DNA of 64,000 nt from Limnoperna fortunei (taxonomy: Eukaryota > Mollusca > Bivalvia > Mytilida > Modiolidae): contig OX104117.1 of NCBI GenBank assembly GCA_944474755.1, positions 79,026,926 through 79,090,925 on the forward strand. Direction: 5' to 3'. The notes under the pieces were generated by a model, which was given only the letters and a program-made list of their open reading frames with translations, was not told the DNA's origin and searched no databases. A program made the position numbers and the translations under genes. The number at the start of each line of letters is the position of its first letter. Position 1 is the stretch's first letter. Below are positions 1 to 10,499 of this stretch, in pieces.

Positions 1-689
1 TGTTGTATTGTTTGTAAATTGATATAATAATAAAAGAAACATAAAATATATTGCAGTAATACTATTTAAATGTTCTATTTTACGTATAAGCCAAATTGTT
101 CATTATTTCGTCTTTTCGCTCTTTGGTCGTCTAATTTGTCCAGGTTTTCTGGCTATCTTCTTTGCCTTGTTCGGTAATGTATATTGCCCGTTTTTGATGG
201 AATAGCAGTACTGATCGATCTCTTTTTGCTATTGTTTAAAAAGTTTTGAAAAAGTCTTTGCTTTTCTTCTGGCGACTTTTTTAATTACAAAATAAAATAA
301 TGGTTATGTCTGTATGTTTATTTTTTGTAATTTTTTCTTCTTCAACTTACCAAGAAAAACCTGTTAAATCTTAGTAGGAGGTGACATATAAGCTTCATGT
401 AAAATTCCGCTTTCGCTTGTTGTTTATTCATTTTTATATTTATATATTTTTTTATACCCATTATGTATGGGTTGTTTTTTTTAAGAATGTCTATCACTCC
501 CCATTCACTAGATCACGATTATATATTAAATTATGGGAAACATTTGCACAGTCTTTAACAATACCATCGGACATCCATGCTACAAAATAAGTTACTTGGT
601 ATTTAAAACATTGTTCATGTAATGTTTTTATGAAGAAATTGGTAAATAAACACAATTTAATCATTAAACTATCATGTTTAAGTTATTTA
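1..689. other. AT-rich non-coding stretch, nothing recognised
   Basis: No coding region with recognisable motifs. The small open frames here are low-complexity and rich in Phe, Tyr and Ile, as expected by chance in AT-rich DNA. Confidence 0.5.
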
Positions 690-713
690 GGGTGTTCTGT
701 GGTATTTGAGTTT

Positions 714-1085
714 GTTCCGTGGTATCGCCGTTTTCAGCGAAAACTTCTTTCGCGTACGACCCACGTACGACCAAACGTATTTGTTGAACAAATATGTGGT
801 TTTCATACATAATTTTCTCTAATAAGTCGTAATTACACACAAAATATTATTTTATTAAGTTTATTCAATAAAAAAGGATATTTTATCGAGTTCTTTGGCG
901 TTCTGTGCTATCGCCGTTTTCATCGAAAACTTCATCCGCGTACGACGAGACATAATGTTGAACAAATATGCGGTTTTTAGACATAATTATATCAAATAAC
1001 CCAAATTTACACATAAAATAATGTTTCATTTAATTTTTTCCAAGAAAAAACGATATTTTATAGAGTTCTGTGGTGTTCTGTGGTA
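714..1085. repeat. Two diverged tandem units of about 186 bp
   Basis: Two successive units share, in the same order, a GTTCTGTG/GTTCCGTGG head, TATCGCCGTTTTCA, GCGTACGAC, GTTGAACAAATATG and a block ending in GATATTTTAT. The first begins near 714 and the second near 900. The second runs into the short GTTCTGTGGT array. No coding content is seen. Whether this is a satellite fragment or part of a larger mobile element cannot be told from one locus. Confidence 0.7.
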
Positions 1086-1114
1086 ATCTGTGGTATTCTG
1101 TGGTGTTCTGTGGT
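1065..1114 (+). repeat. Five tandem 10-bp GTTCTGTGGT-type units
   Basis: Five consecutive 10-bp units read GTTCTGTGGT, GTTCTGTGGT, AATCTGTGGT, ATTCTGTGGT, GTTCTGTGGT. Each contains the hexamer TGTGGT, which is the core recognised by RUNX factors. The 10-bp period is close to one helical turn. Related single units occur at about 692 and 714. Reading it as regulatory is inference; it may be only a minisatellite. Confidence 0.75.
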
Positions 1115-1605
1115 AAAAAGACGCACCGCAACCAATCGCAATAAATAATGATATATTTATAGCACATAAACAATAAACACGTGTCTGATTACCTTTGATA
1201 AATACATATAAAGACGGTAAACAAACACAAATATAACAGTACAATTAATCACTCGAAGACATAACAAAGCCGGGCGAGTCACACACAATTCACGAAATAC
1301 ACATAATCGAACGCAAGAACAACTGACTTGCAGACAACAAGAATTGAAGATACTGAGGCCACGTGACTGAGCCGCATTCATGAAATGACAAGTTCAGGAC
1401 TAGATTTTCGATTATTCATATTAAATACTCGGAACATAGGCAGTTTATTATATACACAAACACGTTTAAGTCGTTCTTTTTAAGCAATTCCACCAATATA
1501 ATGTTGTGACAAGAATTCGGTCTACTTTACTTGTCCGTACATGACCAATTATGACTCCGCGTTTTGTTCCTTTAACTGAATTTTCTGTAAGTGTCTTTTT
1601 TTCTA

Positions 1606-1680
1606 TGACCATACTGTAAGGGTTCACAGTGCTCGACCGACAGAGAATCCCCGTGCGTCCCAATGTGGCGATAACATATA
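1606..1680 (+). repeat. 5' fragment of the (ATCA)n-tailed SINE-like family
   Basis: Carries GACCATACTG, GGGTT(C)CAGTGCTCGACC and CAGAG, matching the 5' end of the fuller copies at 26408 and at 62980 (complement). It stops after about 80 bp, so it is a truncated or decayed copy. Confidence 0.6.
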
Positions 1681-1749
1681 AGGCCCGGATAGGAGCAAGA
1701 AGTGTTATAAGTAACTATAATAAATGAAGGTAAAGGGGAACTGTACGCG

Positions 1750-4190
1750 GCTAAGTTTCATTTATATTGGCAAATAAATGCCCTTCACTCAGCTTACCAT
1801 CTTTGGGATCATTTCTTGGTAGGTGAGGTGACATTAAGGTAACCTTCTATCTTGCAAAATTAATTTTAATTTGTTATTTTTTATTTCAATTTATTATACA
1901 TTTATTTACTTTAAGTCTCTTTTCAGTTTCTGTAATTTATTTAATATCAAAATATTTCGACGTTGTATTTTCTTTTGGTAACAATACTCCCAAAGAGCAA
2001 GAAAACAACTGCCATAAGAATATCGTATATGCTTAAAACCATAAAACTCTTCATTCATAGCTATAGAAACAAGAAATGATATGGGTTACACCCATATCCA
2101 GAGATGTTCGATTTATATGTTATAGGTGTATCCGATTTGGTTTTAATAGTTTTTTTTTCAATTTGTTTTATTTAAATATCATCATATGCTGTAAAAGGTT
2201 ACAAATATAGACGATTGTGCAAGGCAAGAAATATTCATCTTTATTATAATCTCTCAACTTTGAGGAGAGTATTGTAATCAAAAAAGCAATGTGTAGGAAA
2301 GACAAATTTATCGGTAATTTGTGTTATTTTCCTTTGATGTGTTCCAACTGATAATGCTTGTCTCAGCATACTAGCCGTGATACAAAAAATATCAGGCAGT
2401 ACATTACCGGGCATGCGTGACTAATGGCGGAGGAATCTAAAAATGATTACGTCACAGTAACTAACAGAATGTTCAAAAATAAACAAAGCAAGATAAAATA
2501 AAACACGATCTAATAACCCCCTTCCCCCAAATGAAAAAGAACCCCCAAAATCAAATATTACACATGTTCCTAGTAATATAGCATACGTCTGCTTGTAGTA
2601 TGGACCCCCTACAGCGCCCTTTTGTTTTAACGATTTCAAAAATGACATGCAATATTTTCTCCCCTCCGTTCTCGACCACCAGAGCTACGTTTTCGCAGCT
2701 AGCTAACAATCATACACTTTAAATAATCTGAACAAAACTCTTCAAATTGCACAAACATCAAAATTCAACAGTGAAGTGAAAAATCTCGATTATTGTTCAT
2801 TAGCCAGAAGAACTTCAACTTGCGAATAACCTCTTTATTTGTTTGGTTAATCCGACAAATCACAAAATTGTATTGGGATCATTACGGCAGTAAAATTCGA
2901 CCTACACAAGAACCTATAAAAAAAATACAACTCATTACATACTGTGTATCAATGCATGTTAATTAAATTTGGAATTTCTAAATAAATGATGTGTAACTCG
3001 TATCTCCCCTGGCTACTGCAAAGTACTGAAAATTAAAAATAACACAGCACCGAGCAGTTACCAGAAATGATAACGATCTAAAAAAACAATAAAAAGTTAA
3101 TCTGACACTCCATTGGCATTGGAAAATCGGTCAGAAACGTTGGCACATAAATTTGAAATACGCTTGTCAAAGACAAAGAGCAAAATCAAAACACAAAATT
3201 TGAAACCCCATATTATAATTAAGAGTAAAATAAAAGATTCTCATTCACAAACTATTACATAAAAGCTTAAAAATGACTTGCCTTGATACCTTACACAGGA
3301 TCAATGAAATAAACGTCCATTCATTACGCCACATTCCAGTTGAATGACGTCGACGTTAAATAACGTAGCACTCGGTTTTTCACAGATCACTCCGACAAAA
3401 TAGTCCCTTTGAAATTGTTTTGAATTACAGGTTGATTCTATAATTTGTTTGAACTTTTGCATGGATTTCATAAAGATATATTCTTAGTTATAAATTACCG
3501 ATAAACAAAATATAGGACAATTGGTTTTAGGTAATGGCTTTCTCACGGTACATCTCAGGTGAGCCTCTGGTTTTGCAAAACAATTTATGAGATTATTAAC
3601 TTCTAGAATTATTTTCAACTATTACAACTGTTGATGACCTTTATTGGAATGTAACTGAATTGTTATTCTATTGTATTTTTATATAAATTTTTCAAAATTT
3701 CATTTAGCTTTTAGTTTTTCTATTGTATTATTATTTTTCAAAATTTCAGACAGCTTTTTTTAAAAATCTGTTTGTTTAAAGGACTTCATATACGATCTTA
3801 GAGGTAGGTTTAATATAATTCTATAAGTATCAAAATATAACTGCTTCTTTAAAATAGTTCTACATAAAAATGTAAATCTTGAATTAAATAAAAATGCAAA
3901 CCTTTTGTGTTTTTTTCTTATTATAAAGAAATTTATTTTCCCTACCAATGTCTAAGACATTTTTCACTCATTCAGAAAATCAAATTTCTTTAAAAAACAT
4001 GCCTGTTTTAAAATCTTATTTTCGTATAAAAATCATAATCTAAATTAGCATTTTCGTGGCTAACTATGTGAGTCTAAATGGTCTTCCATTTATAACTTTC
4101 ATTAAAGTTCAGTGTCATTAATAAGCAATTAGCAAATAAACAAGGCACATCTAATTAACAATTTACAATTACATCACAGAAATATCTCTT
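1750..4190. other. Long AT-rich stretch without recognised genes
   Basis: No exon-like open frame with a known motif. The region 1960-2080 (CTTTTGGTAACAATACTCC, GAGCAAGAAAACAACT) is similar to 5483-5590, so part of it is an old copy of the repeat that also occurs near 5.5 kb and, more diverged, near 9.2 kb. Confidence 0.5.
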
Positions 4191-4197
4191 AACCCTC

Positions 4198-4212
4198 ACC
4201 CCCCCCCCCCCC
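4198..4212 (+). repeat. Poly-C tract followed by (CA)n
   Basis: A run of C residues followed by CACACACAC. Simple sequence, probably length-polymorphic. Confidence 0.9.
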
Positions 4213-4339
4213 ACCACGCACACACACACGCCTCGTGCGAGAGAGTTTCGGATTTCGAAATCGTAAATAATCAAAACCCAGGAAATTAAATTTAATTTTC
4301 AAGATTGATGAATTTCTACATAAAGGTTTCATTTTCTAC

Positions 4340-4900
4340 CCTAATTATGAAATAATCCAGAAATAATACTGAAAATTATCGATCATGCATTACGTAATAC
4401 TGCAAAATTTTAAAATGCATTATTTTTATCAAATCATCTTATGAATTCCCATAAAAACAAATACATTCACATTCTATTATGTGAAGATTAGAAATTGCAT
4501 AAAAACTACAAGGCTTTAGTACCCTAGAAATTTAGACATAACAAAAGAAATAAAATTGAAAATTATCGATAAAGTCAAATTTATAATCATCTACATTTTT
4601 ATGTAAAGATACGAATGCAAAAAAAGATATGAAGCTTGCTCTATCAAGCATGAAATAATCCAAACAAAAAAATTTAATGATAAAATTGAACTGAACAAGT
4701 CTTTCTAACATATACATTACGTAATATAACGTAACAAAATCTAAAAATGCCTTTTTATTATCAAATTATCTAACTAATTAAATAAAAGAAACACCGATAT
4801 ATACATTTTATTTTGTAAAGATAAGAATGCATTAAAAAAAATACTAAGCATACCGTATAAATAGTGAAATAATCCAAGAAATAAAATTGAATCGATGATC
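4340..4900. repeat. Degenerate AT-rich repeat, about three units
   Basis: The phrases GAAATAATCCA, AATTATCGAT, ATTACGTAATA and TGTAAAGATA(C/A)GAATGCA recur at roughly 200-300-bp spacing (for example GAAATAATCCA near 4348, 4650 and 4867). The units are heavily diverged and their boundaries are uncertain. Confidence 0.45.
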
Positions 4901-5639
4901 CTATCTAGCGAGGTCAAAAGCGCATTAATATACAATTTTGTTCTTCTGTACTACTCCTTATCAGATTAAGAGAGAAAAATGTATTTTAAAGCTAGGAGGA
5001 TTTAACAAATACGAAAAACTGCAATTGAAATATTTTCTTTAGCATTAAATTAGCCATTTTATCACTTACAACATGAACTATATTGTAGAGTATGGTTTTT
5101 ACTTTTGCTCAATTTACCCGAAAACAATTATATATCATTAAGAGATAATAAGAAGAGATCGAACATATGATAAAACACAAAAACACATAGCAACGAGGAG
5201 AGCCACAAGACAAAGACACGTGCTGAATGTTGGTCAATACACAATCGGTCTCTTCGCCATTTTATATGTTCACACATTTAATCCATAATGAAATAAAAAC
5301 AGTAAATTTATATATAAAAATATAGGCAAGACAACAAATTGTAAGAAATAATATAAGAGGTGTCACTAATACCTTGTCGTACTGAATGAAACAGTTCGTA
5401 CAAAAGCGTGAGTATCAACCGTCTATGGGAGACAACCCAAAAGAACTCTAATTCAGTACCTTCAAACGCTTGAAATTACATTGCTTTTGGTAAAAATACT
5501 CCAATAGAGCAAGAAAACAACTAGAATGCAAGTACTCAATGCCTAAATCATGACACTCTTCAACCATAGCGATAGAAATAAAACACAAAAATCCATATCA
5601 ATTTTGATAGCCAAGCTACAAACGGGAAATGCTAGGAAA

Positions 5640-6240
5640 TTGTTATCTTGCCAATGAAACGGACTTGCGCTGTTGTAAACTGCAATCCTTAGCGGTCTCG
5701 GATTTCCACACCCGTGTCTCTTCAATAACCTATATGTTAAACCTGTTAGCCGCAGTAGCCGCACAACTGATTGCCAATTGTGAATGTCAGATTTCTTAAT
5801 ATCGGGGAGGAACACCTAAAAAGCATCAATAAATGTCTTTCTAAATACGATAACGGTTTATCATTTCCAAGAAGAATAAAAGAGCACCTGAAACAAATAA
5901 TATTTCTAAAAAATGTTTTGCTTATGCGAATAAAAATTGAAAGATAGCAAGATTGGAATGATACATCGGATCTATGAATTTGCAGTAATTCAGATACTCT
6001 AAAAAACCAGTGCAGGTAATTAAAAACGCATATATAATCAAATAACATCTTTAAATTTCACTGTAAACATTGATTAGATTCTAAAATGTCTGGAGTAATA
6101 GGTTTTTTTAATAGAACTGCTAAACGACGCTTAGCCACTTCGTAAACATTTTTAACCATATTATCTTTATTAGGAGATGGTTTCCTATTCAATCTACGAG
6201 TCCAATATGTACCATAAAAACAGCTGTAAACGGGACTGCA
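5640..6240 (-). pseudogene. Tyrosine recombinase relic, DIRS-type retroelement
   Basis: Read on the minus strand, fragments in shifting frames resemble the tyrosine recombinase of DIRS-like elements. First comes an N-terminal part with AKRRLAVLLKKP near 6110-6160. Next is a core with FFRVSELLQIHRSD (about 5960-6005), where the Arg of the RxSEL box is the usual first catalytic Arg, followed by ISKT. Then comes YLERHL (about 5830-5850). Finally, after a frame change, RLLKRHG and WKSETAKD (about 5690-5735) correspond to the HxxR region, with a tyrosine expected just downstream. Stops and frameshifts separate the pieces, so no active enzyme is encoded. The family assignment rests on motif order read by eye; a Crypton or another YR element is the main alternative. 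Confidence 0.6.
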
Positions 6241-6501
6241 TTTACGAGACGACTGAACTCAAGAACACAAATATAAAGCTACACATTTGTCAAACGCTGC
6301 ATATTTTACGACTTAATTGTAGTATCAGATCTGTCATCAATTAATAAACCGAGAAGTAAATTCACTGACTTTTATCAAGTAGGTGACAGACTTTCTACAT
6401 CTTTTCGGATCATGGATAAACTAATAATACTCTATTTTGCAATGATCTAATTAACAAAAATGTATAATAAAAAACAATCAAGTACTACTGTTTATTTAGT
6501 A

Positions 6502-6880
6502 ATGCATACTGGACGGTTCCCAGTGCTTGACCCACAGAGCAGCCCAATGAGCCCCCAGGTGGCGGATAGGGGAGACCTTCTCGTTGTGGGGTTGTCGGGT
6601 CATCATACGGAAATCCTGATCGCGGACAACAGTTGGTAACGTGTTTGGAGAGTACTACGCTTCTTGCACGATATAGACCCCTTTTGTAAATTTCGAAAAC
6701 GAGTAGGTTCATTTAAGCCGCTACAAAAGCTAAATTAAAAGCTACCATCCTTTTTCAGTGGCAGTCAAAATTTTGTTCCGTATCCCATTCTTTTTTGCCG
6801 TTGATATATTGTTTGTTAACTCGTTTTCGTCCTGAATATAGCTGAAATTCTGCTCGCTTGACGTAAAACAAAATCTAATC
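6502..6880 (+). mobile_element. SINE-like element, (ATCA)n-tail family
   Basis: Matches the copy at 62563-62980 (complement) over most of its length: GGTTCCCAGTGCTTGACC, CCCAGGTGGCGGATAGGGG, TCATACGGAAA, AACGTGTTTGGAGAG, GCTACAAAAG, TCAGTGGCAGTCAAAATT. It ends with the family 3' motif TATAGCTGAAAT...GCTCG...GACGTAAA followed by AATCTAATC. It is present at the equivalent place in segmental copy B, so this insertion predates that duplication. Confidence 0.8.
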
Positions 6881-8559
6881 ATGAAATCCGGGCATGCAAC
6901 CCAAATACGTTCAAGGACAAAACGCATATAACGTCACCATAGGACTGCTGAAATCTAAAGCCTAATCCGAAAGCTTACACTCTAAAAGTCAACTCAAAAT
7001 TGCTCAAAATGGAATCTTTACTTGTGTATTATCAGATTTACCTGTAGGTAAGTCACCAGACTAATGAAACCGACTCCTGTAGGAGACAAAACAGGCAAAA
7101 AACTGGCTGAAGGCTCACAATCAAAGTCCCTACAGCGTTAAATTGTCTCATGTAATTCAGAACCCGTGGTATCACAAATATCAGTGAAACAAATTTACCG
7201 TTGATCCCAAACCAATCAACTGTGAATGCATCAACTCCAGCACAAAGCGCATTCCAAAACCAAGGAATGAAATACTATGTAAGAACTTGTTATGATCGGA
7301 CGTAAACCAATCAATTTCATAGTTATCCAATTTAGATTTTACTAATCTAAAAATAAGATGAGAAATCCCTAAGTAATCGATCATTGAAAGCCCTCAATCA
7401 AAATTATGACTAACAGTGTATGTAAACATAATTTAAAATGTCTAAAGCTATTGTAGGATTGACTTTGCTACATGTGCTGACAGTGCTGACTACATTTTGA
7501 TTATCAGCAAAGCATTTAATCCGTTTACCTGATAAAAACTTAATTGAACATATGAATACCACGACGAAGCGAAGATAGTTTAACATCAATAGTAAGGGTT
7601 TTAGTTATTAAATATGCAATGTAACCCACAACATGGAAAGAAGAAATTATTTGTCTAACTAAAGAAGTACCGTCTTAACAAAAACAGGCTGCTCGGTGTG
7701 ATATGATTCTAACAGTACATGTAATCTTGTTAATCCTATGCTTTGGAATCTGAAAATAAAAGACTTTTCAGTATTAATAACCAAACTAACTGTCTAGTAG
7801 CATACCACATAGACTTCGCTTCTTTTCGATACAAAGTCGCTATAAATTAGGTAATTCTGAATCTAATCGCCAATCTCAATACACCTGGATATATCTGGTT
7901 CAATACCCAAGCCGTTGTCTAGGTACAATAATACCGGTTTATCTTCTGACCCTCTAATTTCGACCAAAAGTCTCGTCGGTTTCGTAAAATTATAACAGGT
8001 TGTGCTAAAACCAATGGTTATACTAAACATTTGAAATATTTGCAACATCCGTCAATCATCCATGAAAACTCTAAATAATCAGTATCAGGTCCAAGCATAT
8101 CGAGGTAGTGGTATGCAGTGTGAACAACGTACTTACATAAGTGTCGCCTATATAAATATATGTGGCTGAGAAGTCTCAAAAGGCTCAAATTAAACAATGT
8201 GTGCCCACAATTGTCTATTAGCTGCACGAAGGTTAAGAATCAATCTTTTCAATCTAATCAATCTTAAAAGCTGTGTTCATAAAATTTATGTTATAAGTTC
8301 ACATAATTTGTTAAATAAACACTCGGACGGCGGCTCACAATCTACCTTTTACTTTAATTTACTCATCACCTTGTTAATATTTATAATTGGCATGTGTAAT
8401 CTTATAGTAATCAATAGAATTAAACTCCTACCTATAACATACCTATCTTTTACAAAATTAATTTCCTTTTTGCTATAGCAGAGGTTGTTGTCTTGTTATT
8501 GGCTAATGGAAACTGAGGCCGCCAGTGTTTGTAGTATTCAAATTTGTAGCAAAGTTCTC

Positions 8560-9043
8560 TTTGTTGTCTGCAAGCTGCCTGTCCTTGTGTAAGCGGGGGA
8601 GCGCAGTAGAAAGTCACCTAGTCGTACTGAAACGGCGGCAGGGGTGGAAGTGGAACATAAAAAGATTCAGACGTCCTTGTTGTTGCTTTTTGAGCTTCTT
8701 GTATTTCTTCTTACCGATTGTCCTGCTGTCAGCCCGGATAATTTTTGATTCGTCAACAGTCACTTTCAATAAGGTTGGCATCATATTTGCGAGCAATATT
8801 CCATCCACTGTCTTTAGAATCTGATATGCAATAACTAAATCACGCGCGTAGTCAACGTTTCCATTGTCTATGGCCCAATTGCGTTAAATCCTCTAATTTC
8901 TCTAAGTTTTCATTAAACTGTACCGTTTTACCTTCTGAATGCCACTTGCAATGCGAATCAGTTTTCAACTTTTTAACCTGATATTTCATACCTAAATTTG
9001 TAGCATGATTTTTATTCCTTAAAGCATCAATTGAAGAATCCAC
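8560..9043 (-). pseudogene. Gag-like retroelement ORF relic (possibly DIRS-type)
   Basis: Minus-strand frames read IDALRNK, YQVKKLKTDSHCKW and SEGKTVQFNENLEKLEDL (9043-8852), then after a break DESKIIRADSRTIGKKKYKK (within 8808-8614) and a basic, Gln-rich stretch. From memory this order resembles the gag-like protein that precedes reverse transcriptase in DIRS-type elements, which has a conserved KLKxDSxxxWxSEG block and a later DE(S/K)xIxxAxxRAL block. The corresponding frame survives in copy B (58033-58227), with a few substitutions. No intact ORF exists. The function is inferred only from this resemblance. Confidence 0.45.
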
Positions 9044-9479
9044 AAGTTATCAATATCAAGGGACTGACGCTGAAAGGCATCTAAACAGTTTGTGAAGAAA
9101 TATCTACTGTATCGTCATAATAATTATCGCGAAAAATATAAGAGGTTCTAACATCAAGACATTGTCGTGCTGAATGAAACAGTTAGTAGAAACGCGGGAA
9201 TATCAACAGTTTATTAGAAATTATGTTCACTCTAATTGACTATAAGGGTTCTACATACTTTTGCTTTTGTTGTAAAAAACAAAGACTACTTGTAAATTAA
9301 GACAATTAAAAAATTTTGTAAAGACAAAAGCACCGTGTCAAGGTTAACTGCTAGCAAGAATTGATCATCAATACGAATATGAATTCACATTGTTATTTTC
9401 AATGATTTGAACGGCTCTTCGGGACTATACACTATATATAGTTTCACCACACTTTACAACAAACAGTGCAAAAAGTTAA

Positions 9480-9665
9480 ATTCAGAAATATGATACCAAC
9501 TACGTAAGGTATTGATGTAATTAAACACAATTTGCAAGGAGAAAACAATTGGCTGGTACCTCCTCCGTCATTGATAAATATGACTTTGCACAAATCGAAC
9601 ACGATAAAGCAAATTGCACATTAAACCAAAATGGTGATCTGCTTTATATTGCCCGATGATTTTCA
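9480..9665 (+). pseudogene. DIRS-type RT/RNase H C-terminal relic, copy A
   Basis: Plus-strand frame reading MIPTT(stop)GIDVIKHNLQGENNWLVPPPSL. A (V)DAF...GENNWLVPP block is characteristic, from memory, of the region after reverse transcriptase in DIRS-like polyproteins. An in-frame TAA interrupts it. The gag-like relic just upstream is on the opposite strand, so the two are not in the order of an intact element. Confidence 0.5.
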
Positions 9666-10260
9666 AAACTAGCATGTTTTACCAGTATATCATTGATATG
9701 AAGTATCTAAATGGTAGAAAAATATTGAAAAAGGCAACGTTAGATATGGTGTATTGGACTTAATCTAAGGCATAATGTATCAACAGCTAATGTGAAGCGC
9801 GGTTCAAACTTAGACACTGATGTAAAAAAATTAGCAGGAACAATTACTACGAAGAGTGAAATTACACGCAAAAAGTACTCTCCTAGTTTCAATTGATGGC
9901 AACACTTGAACAATGTTTATGGACATAATACTTTAATACATTACTGGCAGAATTAATACTGATATTACCAAGTTTATGGACATGACATGTACACCTAGTG
10001 TAGTTGATTAAGCTGTATATTCTATTAAATGCGGGCAAATTCGAAAGATCTTTAAGAATTCTTAAAATCTCGTTCTTTACAGTTTGTTTTGTTTTTGTTT
10101 TCTCAACTCAAACTTGCTTTTCTCATATACAAGTAAACACTTGTAATCAACTTTTTGAAGAAATTGTTCCATCATTGTTTGTGGAACCGCAGATACATGT
10201 TAATAGAGCGTAATAGAGATAAATCCAAATCTGATTGAACATGTATATTGCAGAACATTT

Positions 10261-10494
10261 TTGTTTGTTCGTTGTTTAATGCCACCTCCAGAATTTTTCA
10301 GCTATATCATGGCGTCAAGGTTTAATTGGTCAATAAGGCCAGACTTTCCAGGAAAAACCCCGACCTTCGATGGGAAATTGGAGTCCAGAGCACAATGCCC
10401 CAGTGAGACTCAAACTCGCAATCTACCGCATTGTTGACAGACCACTTGATCATTAGTAGTCGAACTACCTTAACCCCTTGGCCACCGAAGCCCC
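10261..10494 (-). mobile_element. tRNA-derived SINE, (AAAC)n-tail family, diverged copy
   Basis: On the minus strand the 5' end reads GGGGCTTCGGTGGCCAAGG, resembling a Ser/Leu-tRNA A-box region, followed by a body ending in TATAGCTGAAAAATTCTGG and a GTTT-rich plus-strand tail. It is more diverged than the copies at 28170 and 61514. Confidence 0.75.
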
Positions 10495-10499
10495 TCCTG

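Larger units (their letters stand above)
6407..10207 (+). repeat. Segmental duplication, copy A (partner 56649-59490)
   Basis: Starts with GGATCATGGATAAAC and runs collinearly with 56649-59490, ending near CCATCATTGTTTGT. Shared landmarks in order: the SINE-like copy; CATTTTGATTATCAGC; a block with TGAATACCACGACGAAGCG; AAGCGGGGGAGCGCAGTAG; the degenerate gag-like region; GGGACTATACACTATATATAG; and the RNase H relic. Copy A has about 650 bp (about 6830-7480) absent from copy B. Both copies have the same orientation. Confidence 0.85.

Noticed and set aside
8852..9043. Host gene with conserved small ORFs at 8.6-9.0 and 58.0-58.4 kb
   Set aside because: Both are inside the same duplicated block with frame breaks and resemble a retroelement gag; conservation reflects the duplication rather than selection.
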